Both the position numbers and the translations under genes were made by a program. The notes below the pieces were generated by a model. It saw nothing but the letters and a program-made list of their open reading frames with translations. It made no database searches and had not been told where the DNA came from. Shown here in pieces: positions 43,179-51,258 of a stretch of DNA of 64,000 nucleotides (positions within the stretch are counted from its first letter, which is position 1; every line of letters starts with the position of its first letter). The stretch is from contig CAKPHU010000001.1 in the NCBI GenBank assembly GCA_934162125.1, positions 124,001-188,000 of the forward strand, read 5' to 3'. The DNA is from an uncultured Bacilli bacterium (GTDB lineage Bacteria; Bacillota_I; Bacilli_A; RF39; UBA660).

Positions 43179-45491
43179 TTATTCACCTCCTAAGAATGAT
43201 AAGTCAGTGACTTTATCTAAATATTTATAATCTTTTTCGGTCTTGTAGCAAAGGTCTTTAAAGACACAGAAACTACAAGCAGCATCTGTTCCAGCATAGA
43301 TTTTAGGATTAATCTTAAAGTCAGCTTCTAGAATAGAATCCGTAGTTTTAGAAATATAATCTTTAGTATAGTTAAGTAGATTACCTAACATTTCATCATT
43401 AATTATTTTGTTTTTAGTATGATATGAGAAACCTTTTTCTTCACTATAAGCCATACTTTTAATTAGTTCACTCTTTTCATAAGTAGAATCAAAGCGACTT
43501 AGAGCAGAAATATTTTCAGTAGAATAGCCATGGAGAAGATATTGATCAGTCTTTAATTTATCAACATTCTTATCCCAGGTTGGATAGTTAAAAAGAATAT
43601 TTTGATAATAGATACCAGTGAATATTGGACTTTTAATGAACTTAGAATTATGAATTAGATATAGATAGACTGGTAATTGCATATGAAGTCCATATTTCAT
43701 AGGTTCGATGTGAGTATCAATAGTACCTGTTTTGTAGTCAATAATAGAAAAATAGGTGTCCTCTACTTTTTGATAGTACATTATTTTGTCAATTGTTCCA
43801 GTAAAGATGACAGATACTTTCTTTTGAAGGTCAACATCTAATTTCTTTTCATGATATTCTTCGTCATAGCCTGTTAGAAGTTTTTGTTTCTTTAAGACAT
43901 TTAATAATTCAACTAAGTCATTTTTAATACGAACTAGTAATAATTTTTCTTTGAAAGTTAGTTCTCTTTTAGAAAGATAGTTTTCCCATTCTTTTTCAAA
44001 AGAAAAGGAAGTATTTGTATAAAGAGATAAAATATAATGGTATAGAGATCCTACAAAAGATGGAAAACTATCAGTATAGGGTTCTAGTTTTAAAACATGA
44101 CGGATATAGTATTTAAAAGCACACTCGCTATAAGCATTTAGACTGGTATATGATAGTTTTAATGGGTATGGTAAGTTAGTAAGATATAAGTCATTATCAA
44201 GACCAGTAAAGGCATTAGAATAAGTCTTATATGGGATATGGTAAGAAGAAGCAAGTTCTTCTAAGTAAGTTGACTTTTCGTTGTATAGATTATAGAGATC
44301 TAGTTTTTCAGCTAGACGTAATTCATTATAAGTATTAGAAGCATTATAAGTATCTGGATGAGGAGGAATTACTTCTAGAGCTAGATCGATTACTAAACTA
44401 GATTTATAGTACTTGGCAAAAGGAGTAGACAATTTATAAGATAGATATAAATTTGGTATTTTAGATAGACAAGTAATTAGAGCTAGTTTATTTCTTTTAT
44501 TTAAGTAAGAGGTAGAATACAAGTCCACTTCTTCTTTTTCTTTATCACTGATAAAAGCAATATCTTTTTCCATCTTTGGTAGAACATCTTGATTAAAACC
44601 TACTAAGAAGACATATTCATCGGAAGAAAATGTTTCATTATATAAGTTTTTGATATTGATGGCGTTCTTTAACTTAGAAGATGAAGTATGAGTATTTTTT
44701 AATTTATCTATTAAAATAGTTTTGTATTCTTTAGTCGTACTATCAAGAGAAGAAAGATCGCCTAAGATATTCAATAATTTTTTATTAAGTTCTTTTTTAG
44801 AAGGATCTTCTAAGTCAAGAATACCATCATTTAGATAATCTTTAATTACTTTTGTACTGTAAATGGAATATTTAAAATCTAAATTAAGAGGTATTTTATA
44901 GTAAGCAAAGATCTTTTTTAAAGGATAAAAGTATTCTTCTGTTACATTAGTTAAATATATTTTATTTAGAGGAACATTCTTTTTAAGTAGATCAATTATT
45001 GATAAGGCAACATGATTTATTTCTTCTTCAATAGTTTGACATTCAACAATTGGATTAGTAATTTTTATTTTCTCATCATAGATTAAAGTAGTATTTAACA
45101 TTTTTTCTTCATAAAGATCTAGAGCATAAAGATTTTCTATTTTTAAGTCTTTAGTATTTAAATATTTTTGATAAGACTTATTGTAGACTAAGAGATGGTT
45201 TTCGATTAGTTCTTTTTTTAAATCTTTTAAAAAGTTTAACTTAGGACTTTGATAAGTTTTGTTTTCATCAATTACGTAAAGATTTTTTAAATATATTTTA
45301 CAAACATCAATATTATAATGATATTTTTGCATTAGATAATAATATGATTTTTCATCATAAGAAAAATAATAAATACTTTTGTATTCTTCTTTAGTTAAGT
45401 ATTTAATATCTTTTAGAGAAGTAGATTCTCTTAATAATTTATTTTTAGTTTCTGTTGGACAAATTAAGAGTGTACTTTTTATTGTTGTCAT
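43179..45491 (-). CDS. addB: Short AddB-type nuclease subunit
   Basis: Nuclease and Chi-interacting partner of AddA. Only 770 residues against roughly 1160 in Bacillus, and no Walker A is visible near the N-terminus, so the inactive helicase part is reduced or lost. The C-terminal nuclease is clear: GTIDKIMYY and IIDYKTGTIDTH (Asp and DYK of the PD-(D/E)xK site), plus the four cysteines of the iron-sulfur staple (one in ECAFKYYIRHVLKLEP and three in ACSFCVFKDLCYK). The start is ATG 45489-45491; an in-frame GTG four codons upstream belongs to the ribosome site. Promoter at 45508-45537; addA follows by coupling. Confidence 0.85.
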   Translation of the reverse strand: MTTIKSTLLICPTETKNKLLRESTSLKDIKYLTKEEYKSIYYFSYDEKSYYYLMQKYHYNIDVCKIYLKNLYVIDENKTYQSPKLNFLKDLKKELIENHLLVYNKSYQKYLNTKDLKIENLYALDLYEEKMLNTTLIYDEKIKITNPIVECQTIEEEINHVALSIIDLLKKNVPLNKIYLTNVTEEYFYPLKKIFAYYKIPLNLDFKYSIYSTKVIKDYLNDGILDLEDPSKKELNKKLLNILGDLSSLDSTTKEYKTILIDKLKNTHTSSSKLKNAINIKNLYNETFSSDEYVFLVGFNQDVLPKMEKDIAFISDKEKEEVDLYSTSYLNKRNKLALITCLSKIPNLYLSYKLSTPFAKYYKSSLVIDLALEVIPPHPDTYNASNTYNELRLAEKLDLYNLYNEKSTYLEELASSYHIPYKTYSNAFTGLDNDLYLTNLPYPLKLSYTSLNAYSECAFKYYIRHVLKLEPYTDSFPSFVGSLYHYILSLYTNTSFSFEKEWENYLSKRELTFKEKLLLVRIKNDLVELLNVLKKQKLLTGYDEEYHEKKLDVDLQKKVSVIFTGTIDKIMYYQKVEDTYFSIIDYKTGTIDTHIEPMKYGLHMQLPVYLYLIHNSKFIKSPIFTGIYYQNILFNYPTWDKNVDKLKTDQYLLHGYSTENISALSRFDSTYEKSELIKSMAYSEEKGFSYHTKNKIINDEMLGNLLNYTKDYISKTTDSILEADFKINPKIYAGTDAACSFCVFKDLCYKTEKDYKYLDKVTDLSFLGGE

Positions 45492-45507
45492 GTTTATCAC
45501 CAACTTT

Positions 45508-45537
45508 ATTATAATATAGATTAGCTATTTTAAGCAA
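45508..45537 (-). promoter_or_regulatory. Promoter of addB-addA
   Basis: Minus strand -35 TTGCTT (45532-45537), 18-base spacer, -10 TATAAT (45508-45513). The -35 is part of the T-run of the rpmF terminator. Confidence 0.72.
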
Positions 45538-45559
45538 AAAAAAAGCAACTACTTTGCTT
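45535..45559 (-). terminator. Intrinsic terminator of rpmF
   Basis: AAGCAA (45543-45548) pairs with TTGCTT (45554-45559), then a long T-run on the minus strand. The TAG stop of rpmF is in the loop. Confidence 0.82.
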
Positions 45560-45758
45560 CTTTTTCTTCTACTACTTTTTTTCCTTTGTAGCTGCCACAG
45601 TTAGAGCAAACTCTATGTGGTTTAATTACTTCGCCACAGCTTGGACATTTAGTCATACCAGGAAGTTCCATAGCATTATGACTTCTTCTCATTCTCTTTC
45701 TAGTTTTTGAAACTTTACGGAAAGGAACAGCAAACATTTGAATGTCTAATTTCATCAT
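45549..45758 (-). CDS. rpmF: Ribosomal protein L32 with a Prp-like cleavable N-terminal extension
   Basis: 50S protein with a zinc ribbon. The mature part is VPFRKVSKTRKRMRRSHNAM, then CPSCG and CSNCG (zinc ligands) and a Lys-rich tail. L32 normally starts MAVPxRKxSK; here nine residues, MMKLDIQMF, come before the Ala-Val-Pro. KLDIQMFA is nearly the same as KLDIQLFA in L27 of this genome, the recognition motif of the protease Prp. Cleavage after FA would leave VPFRK, i.e. a standard L32. GAGGAG precedes the two starting ATGs. It follows yceD by four bases. Confidence 0.94.
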   Translation of the reverse strand: MMKLDIQMFAVPFRKVSKTRKRMRRSHNAMELPGMTKCPSCGEVIKPHRVCSNCGSYKGKKVVEEKEAK

Positions 45759-45762
45759 ATTA

Positions 45763-46248
45763 TCACTCCTCTTTGTAATTTTCTAATAAATCAGTAAATG
45801 GATTATTTTCAATCTTGAAGTCTTCTTCACTAACCAATCTCCATCCATCCCCGTGAAATTTACTGAGATCTTTAACCTTAGTAAACTGTAAGGGGATCTC
45901 CAGTACAATATTTTCCCATAAAAACTGAAATATATCAAGTGTATTTTCATCTTTTTTGCAATTTTCTTCAAGAATATCATCATATTCGATAGTAAATGGA
46001 TAAGAAACTGGTTCAAGAGAGATAGAATCAGCAATAATCATTTCACCTACTATTTTAGCTTCAACGTAATCAGTATCTTCATCTAATGTGTCATCATCAT
46101 GAGACATATAAACTTTACCAGTTACAGAAATGTTATTTAATTCTAGAACAGGGCTATCATGAAAATATTCTTTAGGAATAGTATATGTTCCAGTTATATC
46201 GATCTCTTCTTTAGTTCTACTATGTAAAAGACTTAAATCTATATCCAT
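45763..46248 (-). CDS. yceD: YceD/DUF177 family protein
   Basis: 161-residue protein of the DUF177 family, required in other bacteria for normal 23S rRNA accumulation. It is almost always found just before rpmF, as here. A beta-rich N-terminus (ITGTYTIPKEYFHDSPVLEL, ISVTGKVYMSHDDDT) is followed by the conserved helix-strand region with NTLDIFQFLWENIVLEIP. AGGTG precedes the ATG. It is co-transcribed with the anchored protein upstream and with rpmF downstream. Confidence 0.87.
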   Translation of the reverse strand: MDIDLSLLHSRTKEEIDITGTYTIPKEYFHDSPVLELNNISVTGKVYMSHDDDTLDEDTDYVEAKIVGEMIIADSISLEPVSYPFTIEYDDILEENCKKDENTLDIFQFLWENIVLEIPLQFTKVKDLSKFHGDGWRLVSEEDFKIENNPFTDLLENYKEE

Positions 46249-46256
46249 TATATCAC

Positions 46257-46805
46257 CTACTTTGTCTCTTCTTCTACTTTTATTATACTATGATAATGAA
46301 GATTATTACTAATAGTTAAATCATGTGAGTTAGTAACCCATACACGAATTGTATAGTCAACAGTTCCTAGAGCAGGAATTGTTTCTAAGTCAATCACATT
46401 ATCTTCTTTTTCATTTAAAGTAAATTCTTCAACTGGTTCTTTATTCTCTTTTAAAGCTACTTTAACAATATCTAATGGTATTTGAGATTCAGCACAACCA
46501 TCTAGAGCTATTTCATTTTCATCTGGAACTAAAATCAACTTGTAGTTGACAGGAATTGTCAAGTTGTTTGTGACTGTTAAAGTATAGGCTGTTGATGATA
46601 GGCCAATAGAATCAGGTACAGGAGAAGATTTAGTTATACTAATCTTGTTACCTTGTTTCTCATGAAAAGAAATTTCTAGAGATGCTGATGTATAGTCAGT
46701 ATTTCTTTCATTTTTAAACTTGTAATATATTTTATATGTTGTAAACATGGCAAAAGCCATGATTATAGATATTATTAGAACATTTTTAATAATAAATTTC
46801 TTCAT
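46257..46805 (-). CDS. Membrane-anchored beta-sandwich protein (camelysin/TasA-like layout)
   Basis: 182 residues: one N-terminal transmembrane anchor (residues ~4-24), then an extracytoplasmic beta-rich domain. Wording such as AYTLTVTNNLTIPVNYKLIL, LETIPALGTVDYTIRVWVTN and HYHSIIKVE matches the fold type of camelysin/TasA and related SipW-dependent matrix proteins of Firmicutes, though sequence identity is low. There is a single Cys and no sorting signal. The ATG at 46803-46805 has GAGGAG upstream; the in-frame GTG two codons earlier is part of that site. Its operon partners yceD and rpmF are cytosolic, so the link is positional only. Confidence 0.7.
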   Translation of the reverse strand: MKKFIIKNVLIISIIMAFAMFTTYKIYYKFKNERNTDYTSASLEISFHEKQGNKISITKSSPVPDSIGLSSTAYTLTVTNNLTIPVNYKLILVPDENEIALDGCAESQIPLDIVKVALKENKEPVEEFTLNEKEDNVIDLETIPALGTVDYTIRVWVTNSHDLTISNNLHYHSIIKVEEETK

Positions 46806-46822
46806 ATGCACTCCTCTTTTAT

Positions 46823-46852
46823 ATGATAAGCTTTTTAAATTACATAAGTCAA
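46823..46852 (-). promoter_or_regulatory. Promoter of the 46805-yceD-rpmF operon
   Basis: Minus strand -35 TTGACT (46847-46852), 18-base spacer, -10 TATCAT (46823-46828). Confidence 0.65.
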
Positions 46853-46873
46853 CTATTATTAGCGGGGAAATGA

Positions 46874-47788
46874 CTATTCTTGACAGTAAGAAGATGCAAG
46901 AGTTGCTAAAAGATAGGCAGCTTCTTTAGTTCTAGTTGCACAAAGAAATTGACCATTATGACAGAATGTAATATCTTTAATGCCAGTCATTCTTTCAAGA
47001 TCTTTTTCATCTAGACCACACCATTCTTTAGGAAATGGTTTTCTTAGAGTATGATCAGTTAAAGTCTTTTGAAGAGCTTTTACCATATAGCCTCCTCTAT
47101 TGGAAGGAAAGATAGCATAATAGATTTTATTTTTTAAATCATATTCTAGGACTGCTTCTAAGTATGGCATATGTTCTTCTAAAACTAAGACATGGTCTTT
47201 TACTTGTGGTAATAATTCTAGAACATGCTTTTTAGCAATTATACGACCAGATAAGCTATATAGTTCTTCAATTATTATAGTCTTGGCAAACTCTACAGCT
47301 TTTAAGAATTGATCATTTATATCTTCAGTACAACCATATTTAGGATTATATAATTTAATAATATCACTTAATGTTTTAACTTTGTATGGAGCATCAATCT
47401 TAGGAAATTGACCATTGTCGTCAGCATCAATTGCTTCTACTAAGTCTTTAATAAAAGCTTGGTATAGGTCTTCAACATTAGAATAGTTTTCTTTCTCTAA
47501 AAAGTCTTTACCATAAGACTCCCATAGAAGACCAAATGAGCAATAAATTATACCATCATCTCTTATTCTGGCATTTGTTTGATGATGATCATATTTACCT
47601 AATCCAATATCATAGATGAAAACATTTTCTTTTTCTTCATAAGTAGATGGAATGTGTGGAGTACGAAAAACATAAATGTTTTTTTGATATAGTTCTAAGA
47701 ATGCTGTAGAAAAAACATCATCTGCATGCATATTACCAGCATGAGTTATACAGTTTGCTTCATTGATATCATTTACTAATTTAATCAT
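46874..47788 (-). CDS. MYG1/UPF0160-family DHH-like phosphoesterase
   Basis: 304-residue protein of the MYG1 family (eukaryotic members are mitochondrial/nuclear 3'-5' RNA exonucleases). Diagnostic motifs: THAGNMHADDVFSTAFL and IYDIGLGKYDHHQ near the N-terminus, which supply metal-binding His and Asp residues; EAIDADDNGQFP; SNRGGYMVKAL; and GIKDITFCHNGQFLC near the end. AGAGGAA precedes the ATG. It is a single-gene unit. The bacterial substrate is not established. Confidence 0.88.
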   Translation of the reverse strand: MIKLVNDINEANCITHAGNMHADDVFSTAFLELYQKNIYVFRTPHIPSTYEEKENVFIYDIGLGKYDHHQTNARIRDDGIIYCSFGLLWESYGKDFLEKENYSNVEDLYQAFIKDLVEAIDADDNGQFPKIDAPYKVKTLSDIIKLYNPKYGCTEDINDQFLKAVEFAKTIIIEELYSLSGRIIAKKHVLELLPQVKDHVLVLEEHMPYLEAVLEYDLKNKIYYAIFPSNRGGYMVKALQKTLTDHTLRKPFPKEWCGLDEKDLERMTGIKDITFCHNGQFLCATRTKEAAYLLATLASSYCQE

Positions 47789-47810
47789 AATATTCCTCTT
47801 TTTCTAGTTA

Positions 47811-47816
47811 ATTATA
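47811..47816 (-). promoter_or_regulatory. Extended -10 element of the MYG1-like gene
   Basis: TGC-TATAAT on the minus strand, 23 bases before the start codon. The -35 region is weak. Confidence 0.6.
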
Positions 47817-47826
47817 GCACATTTCT

Positions 47827-49410
47827 TTAATTATGGTATTTTTTAATGATGGCTTCTGCTACTTTAAAACCGTCCATAGCTGCGGTGGTGATACCTCCAG
47901 CATAGCCTGAACCTTCACCGCATGGATAGACACCTGCTATGTTAGAAGTATAGTTTTCATCTCTTTCAATTCTAATTGGAGATGATGTTCTACTCTCTAT
48001 GGCAGATAGAATAGCTCCTGGAGTATCATAACCAGTTATCTTTTTCGCAAACTCAGGAATAGCTTCTTTTATTGATGAGGCAATAAACTCTGGAAGACAT
48101 TCATTTAAGTTAGCGAATGTGTATGCTCCTTTATGAACTGGTTTAATATCTAAGAATGTTGTACTTTCATTATCTTCTTTAAAATCTTTATATAATTGAA
48201 CTGGTACTTTACCATTTCCTAGTTTGTAGGCAGACTCCTCTAATTCTTCTTGGAAAGTAAGGCCAGCAAAAAGATCTGATCCATAATCTTTTGGATTTAC
48301 AGTAACAACTAAAGCACTATTAGCATTTTCTTCTGAACGATTATAATTACTCATACCATTGATAGCTAAATGACCTTCTTGGGATGAGGCATTAACAACA
48401 AAACCACCTGGACACATACAGAAAGAATAGACTCCTCTATTTTTTTTAGTTGTATAAGTTAATTTATAATTAGCAGGAGGTAAGAGATGAGCGTATTTGC
48501 CATATTGAGACTCATTAATCATCTTTTGAGGATGTTCAATACGAACACCTACAGCGAAAGGTTTTGGAGCCATAGAGAGGTTCTTTTCATGTAATAAATG
48601 GAATGTTTCTCTAGCACTATGACCAATAGCTAAAACAAGAACACTACAAGGGAGTTGTTCCTTATTATTGATTTCAATTGCTGTTACAGTGTTGTTTTCA
48701 ATAATAAGATTAGTAAGCATAGTGTTATAGAGAATATTACCTCCATTAGCAATTATCTTATTACGAATATTTTTAATAACTTTTCTTAAAAGATCGGTTC
48801 CAATATGAGGATTAGAGATATACATAATTTCTTCTGGAGCTCCATTCTCAACAAATATTTCAAAGATTTTTTTACCACGAAAAGCTTTATCTTTAGACAT
48901 CGTATTTAGTTTACCATCAGAGAAAGTACCTGCTCCACCTTCACCAAATTGAACATTTGAATCTTTATTTAATTTACCAGTTGCCCAGAATTCTTCAATA
49001 GTTTTTACTCTAGAATCAACATCTTCTCCTCTTTCAATTATTAGAGGTTTATAACCTTGTTCAGCTAAAAGATAGGAACAGAAAAGTCCAGCTGGACCAC
49101 TACCAACAATAATAGGTCTATTCTTTAACTCTTCACTACCAGTTGGTGGACAGATATATTCTTCATTAGGTGAGGCAAAGATATCATTTGAAGTGTTAGA
49201 CTTAAGTATTAGGGCTTCTTTAGGTGTTTTAACATCTACTTCATAAATATAGTAGATAGTGTCTTTCTTTCTAGCATCAAGAGACTTTTTCTTGATAGAG
49301 AAAGAAGTAATGTCTGATGTTTTGATATGAAGTATTTTTGCTATTTTAGAAAGCAGTACTTCATCATTTGAATTTTCTACTGGTATTTTAATTTGTCTAA
49401 TTCTAAGCAT
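47827..49410 (-). CDS. FAD-dependent dehydrogenase, COG2509 type
   Basis: 527-residue flavoprotein of an uncharacterised FAD-dependent group. An N-terminal alpha/beta domain (~1-75, IRQIKIPVENSNDE) precedes the dinucleotide-binding motif VGSGPAGLFCSYLLA and IIERGEDVDSR. The NVQFGEGGAGTFSDGKLNT loop and the C-terminal GVYPCGEGSGYAGGITTAAMDG complete the FAD site. The ATG at 49408-49410 has AAGGAT upstream; an in-frame ATG three codons earlier lies inside the ribosome site. It overlaps the preceding flavoprotein gene by 8 bases, so the two are coupled. Substrate unknown. Confidence 0.85.
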   Translation of the reverse strand: MLRIRQIKIPVENSNDEVLLSKIAKILHIKTSDITSFSIKKKSLDARKKDTIYYIYEVDVKTPKEALILKSNTSNDIFASPNEEYICPPTGSEELKNRPIIVGSGPAGLFCSYLLAEQGYKPLIIERGEDVDSRVKTIEEFWATGKLNKDSNVQFGEGGAGTFSDGKLNTMSKDKAFRGKKIFEIFVENGAPEEIMYISNPHIGTDLLRKVIKNIRNKIIANGGNILYNTMLTNLIIENNTVTAIEINNKEQLPCSVLVLAIGHSARETFHLLHEKNLSMAPKPFAVGVRIEHPQKMINESQYGKYAHLLPPANYKLTYTTKKNRGVYSFCMCPGGFVVNASSQEGHLAINGMSNYNRSEENANSALVVTVNPKDYGSDLFAGLTFQEELEESAYKLGNGKVPVQLYKDFKEDNESTTFLDIKPVHKGAYTFANLNECLPEFIASSIKEAIPEFAKKITGYDTPGAILSAIESRTSSPIRIERDENYTSNIAGVYPCGEGSGYAGGITTAAMDGFKVAEAIIKKYHN

Positions 49411-50623
49411 TTTTATCATCCTTTATATTTTTTCCAGCTAAAAGTCCGGTTAACCAGGCAACTGTTAAGTTATAACCACCACAGATACCATCAATATCTA
49501 GTAATTCTCCAGTAATGTATAAGTTTTGACATTTTAGAGATTCCATAGTCTCTAAATTTACCTCTGTTAGAGGAATACCACCTGTTACAGTTTGAGCTTC
49601 ATAGAAAGTATTAGTTCCAGTTATTTGAACTTTAAAATTGCATAGATTAGATAAAAGTATTCCTTTTTCTAAAAGAGTTAGTTCTTTATAAGTAATTGAC
49701 TCTTTTAAATGACAATTTTTTAAAAGTGCAGTGACTAATTTATAGTTTAAGACTTTTTCTAAATCATTAGATACTTTCTCATCAGCATAAGTAATACTTC
49801 TTTCTTTTAACCAGGTCTTTTTATCAGATATAAAAGGAAGAAAATCAATAGAGATTAGTTCTTTTTTACCTTCATCTAGTCCTCTAGATATTAAACTTGA
49901 TAAATTAAAGATGCAAATACCTGATAGACCGTAATCAGTTATTTGAAGTTCTCCAGACTCTTCTTTTATTTTTTCTGTATCTTCATAAAGAGTTAAATTA
50001 ACATCAGTTCTTACGCCACTTACTTCTTTAGCAAAAGGAAGAGTTGCCTTTAATTGAACTAAGGCTGGAAGAGGCTTAATAATGGTATGACCAAATTCTT
50101 TAGCAAAACTATAGCCTGCTCCATCACTACCTGTTTTAGGTGCAGCTGCTCCACCTGTTGCGATAATTAGTTTATCAGCAATAATAGTCTCATCAGTACT
50201 ACGAATATAGAATTTATCTTTTTTAAAGATTTCTATAACAAGAAAATTAGTTTTAATAGTTACTTTTTTACTTAAAGCTTTCTCTAAAAGAGCATTTCTA
50301 ATGCTTGAAGCTTGATTAGAGGTTGGATAATAATAACCATTCTTTATTTTAGGTATTATTCCTAGAGAAGTAAAAAAATCTCTAACACTAGTTAGGTTGT
50401 CTTCAGTTATTAGTTTTTTTATTAAATCATTATTAGTACTATGGTAATTTGTAAGTTTTTGATTATCATTATAGTAATTACAATGACCATTTCCTGTCGC
50501 TAAAATCTTTTTACCACATGAGGTATTTTTTTCTAAAATTATAACTTCATTAGTGGGAGTCTTAGCAGTTATTCCAGCAACTAGTCCAGAAGCTCCACCA
50601 CCAATAATTACAATTGTTTCCAT
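49403..50623 (-). CDS. HI0933-family (BaiN/YhiN-like) flavoprotein
   Basis: 406-residue NAD(P)/FAD-dependent oxidoreductase. N-terminal nucleotide-binding motif VIIGGGASGLVAGI, then LEKNTSCGKKILATGNGHCN, characteristic of the HI0933/BaiN group. Further motifs are ATGGAAAPKTGSDGAGY, TGGIPLTEVN and GELLDIDGICGGYNLTVAWLTG at the C-terminus. GGTGAT precedes the ATG at 50621-50623. Promoter at 50640-50667; it is the first of two coupled flavoprotein genes. Members have been linked to bile-acid dehydroxylation chemistry in some gut clostridia, but that function cannot be transferred here. Confidence 0.88.
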   Translation of the reverse strand: METIVIIGGGASGLVAGITAKTPTNEVIILEKNTSCGKKILATGNGHCNYYNDNQKLTNYHSTNNDLIKKLITEDNLTSVRDFFTSLGIIPKIKNGYYYPTSNQASSIRNALLEKALSKKVTIKTNFLVIEIFKKDKFYIRSTDETIIADKLIIATGGAAAPKTGSDGAGYSFAKEFGHTIIKPLPALVQLKATLPFAKEVSGVRTDVNLTLYEDTEKIKEESGELQITDYGLSGICIFNLSSLISRGLDEGKKELISIDFLPFISDKKTWLKERSITYADEKVSNDLEKVLNYKLVTALLKNCHLKESITYKELTLLEKGILLSNLCNFKVQITGTNTFYEAQTVTGGIPLTEVNLETMESLKCQNLYITGELLDIDGICGGYNLTVAWLTGLLAGKNIKDDKNA

Positions 50624-50639
50624 TTAAATCACCATTCTT

Positions 50640-50667
50640 AGTATAACATACTTTTCTTATTTAGAAA
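50640..50667 (-). promoter_or_regulatory. Promoter of the two flavoprotein genes
   Basis: Minus strand extended -10 TGT-TATACT (50640-50645), 16-base spacer, weak -35 TTTCTA (50662-50667). Confidence 0.6.
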
Positions 50668-50669
50668 TG

Positions 50670-50695
50670 AAAAAATCCTCAGATACGTGAGGATT
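50670..50695 (-). terminator. Intrinsic terminator of the ABC/Tim44-like operon
   Basis: AATCCTCA (50674-50681) pairs with TGAGGATT (50688-50695), 6-base loop, then a T-run on the minus strand. Confidence 0.88.
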
Positions 50696-50700
50696 AAACA

Positions 50701-51246
50701 TTATTTTTTATAAATTGTATAACCACATGTTAAGACAAGTAAAATACCAATACTTATAGGAAGAACAATTTCATCAGTAAAGGCACTTATAGCAAGAGTA
50801 CTGATAAGGATAAGAGCAGTCGTACCAATTTCATATTTACCAATCTTGACTCTAGTAGGAACTATCTCTTTATCGCCCCACTCTACTCTTTGTAATTCAT
50901 TCATTGCAATGTCAGCACCTAAGTCTTCACAAATATTATTTTCAATTTTATTTAAGTCTTCTTCAGAAACATCAGGAGTATGAACAGTTTTTTTAAAAAC
51001 TAGAATTTTACCATTTTCACTTTGAACTGTTTCAAATAAGTAAATTATTTTAAGAATATCTTTTTCTTTATAGGCAAAAACAATATCTTTATTTTCTAAG
51101 GCATATTCTGTTTCTCTTACAATACTTGAATCGACTTTGACTAATTCACAAAATATTTTACCATCTAAAGTTTTCTTTTTTAATATAACTTCACGATAAT
51201 GTTTTTTTTTGACTTTTTTTGAGTCTTTTTTCACTTCTTTTTTCAT
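50701..51246 (-). CDS. Unknown protein with Lys-rich N-terminus and C-terminal membrane hairpin
   Basis: 181 residues, not recognised. It has a very basic N-terminus (KKEVKKDSKKVKKKHYRE), a soluble alpha/beta middle, and two transmembrane segments at the C-terminus (~140-158 and ~160-178: ALILISTLAISAF and VLPISIGILLVLTCGYTI). The bulk of the protein should be cytosolic. GGAG precedes the ATG. It is the last gene of an operon headed by Tim44-like zinc-ribbon proteins and an ABC-2 exporter, so it may assist that exporter. Function unknown. Confidence 0.72.
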   Translation of the reverse strand: MKKEVKKDSKKVKKKHYREVILKKKTLDGKIFCELVKVDSSIVRETEYALENKDIVFAYKEKDILKIIYLFETVQSENGKILVFKKTVHTPDVSEEDLNKIENNICEDLGADIAMNELQRVEWGDKEIVPTRVKIGKYEIGTTALILISTLAISAFTDEIVLPISIGILLVLTCGYTIYKK

Positions 51247-51258
51247 TTTTTACTCCTT

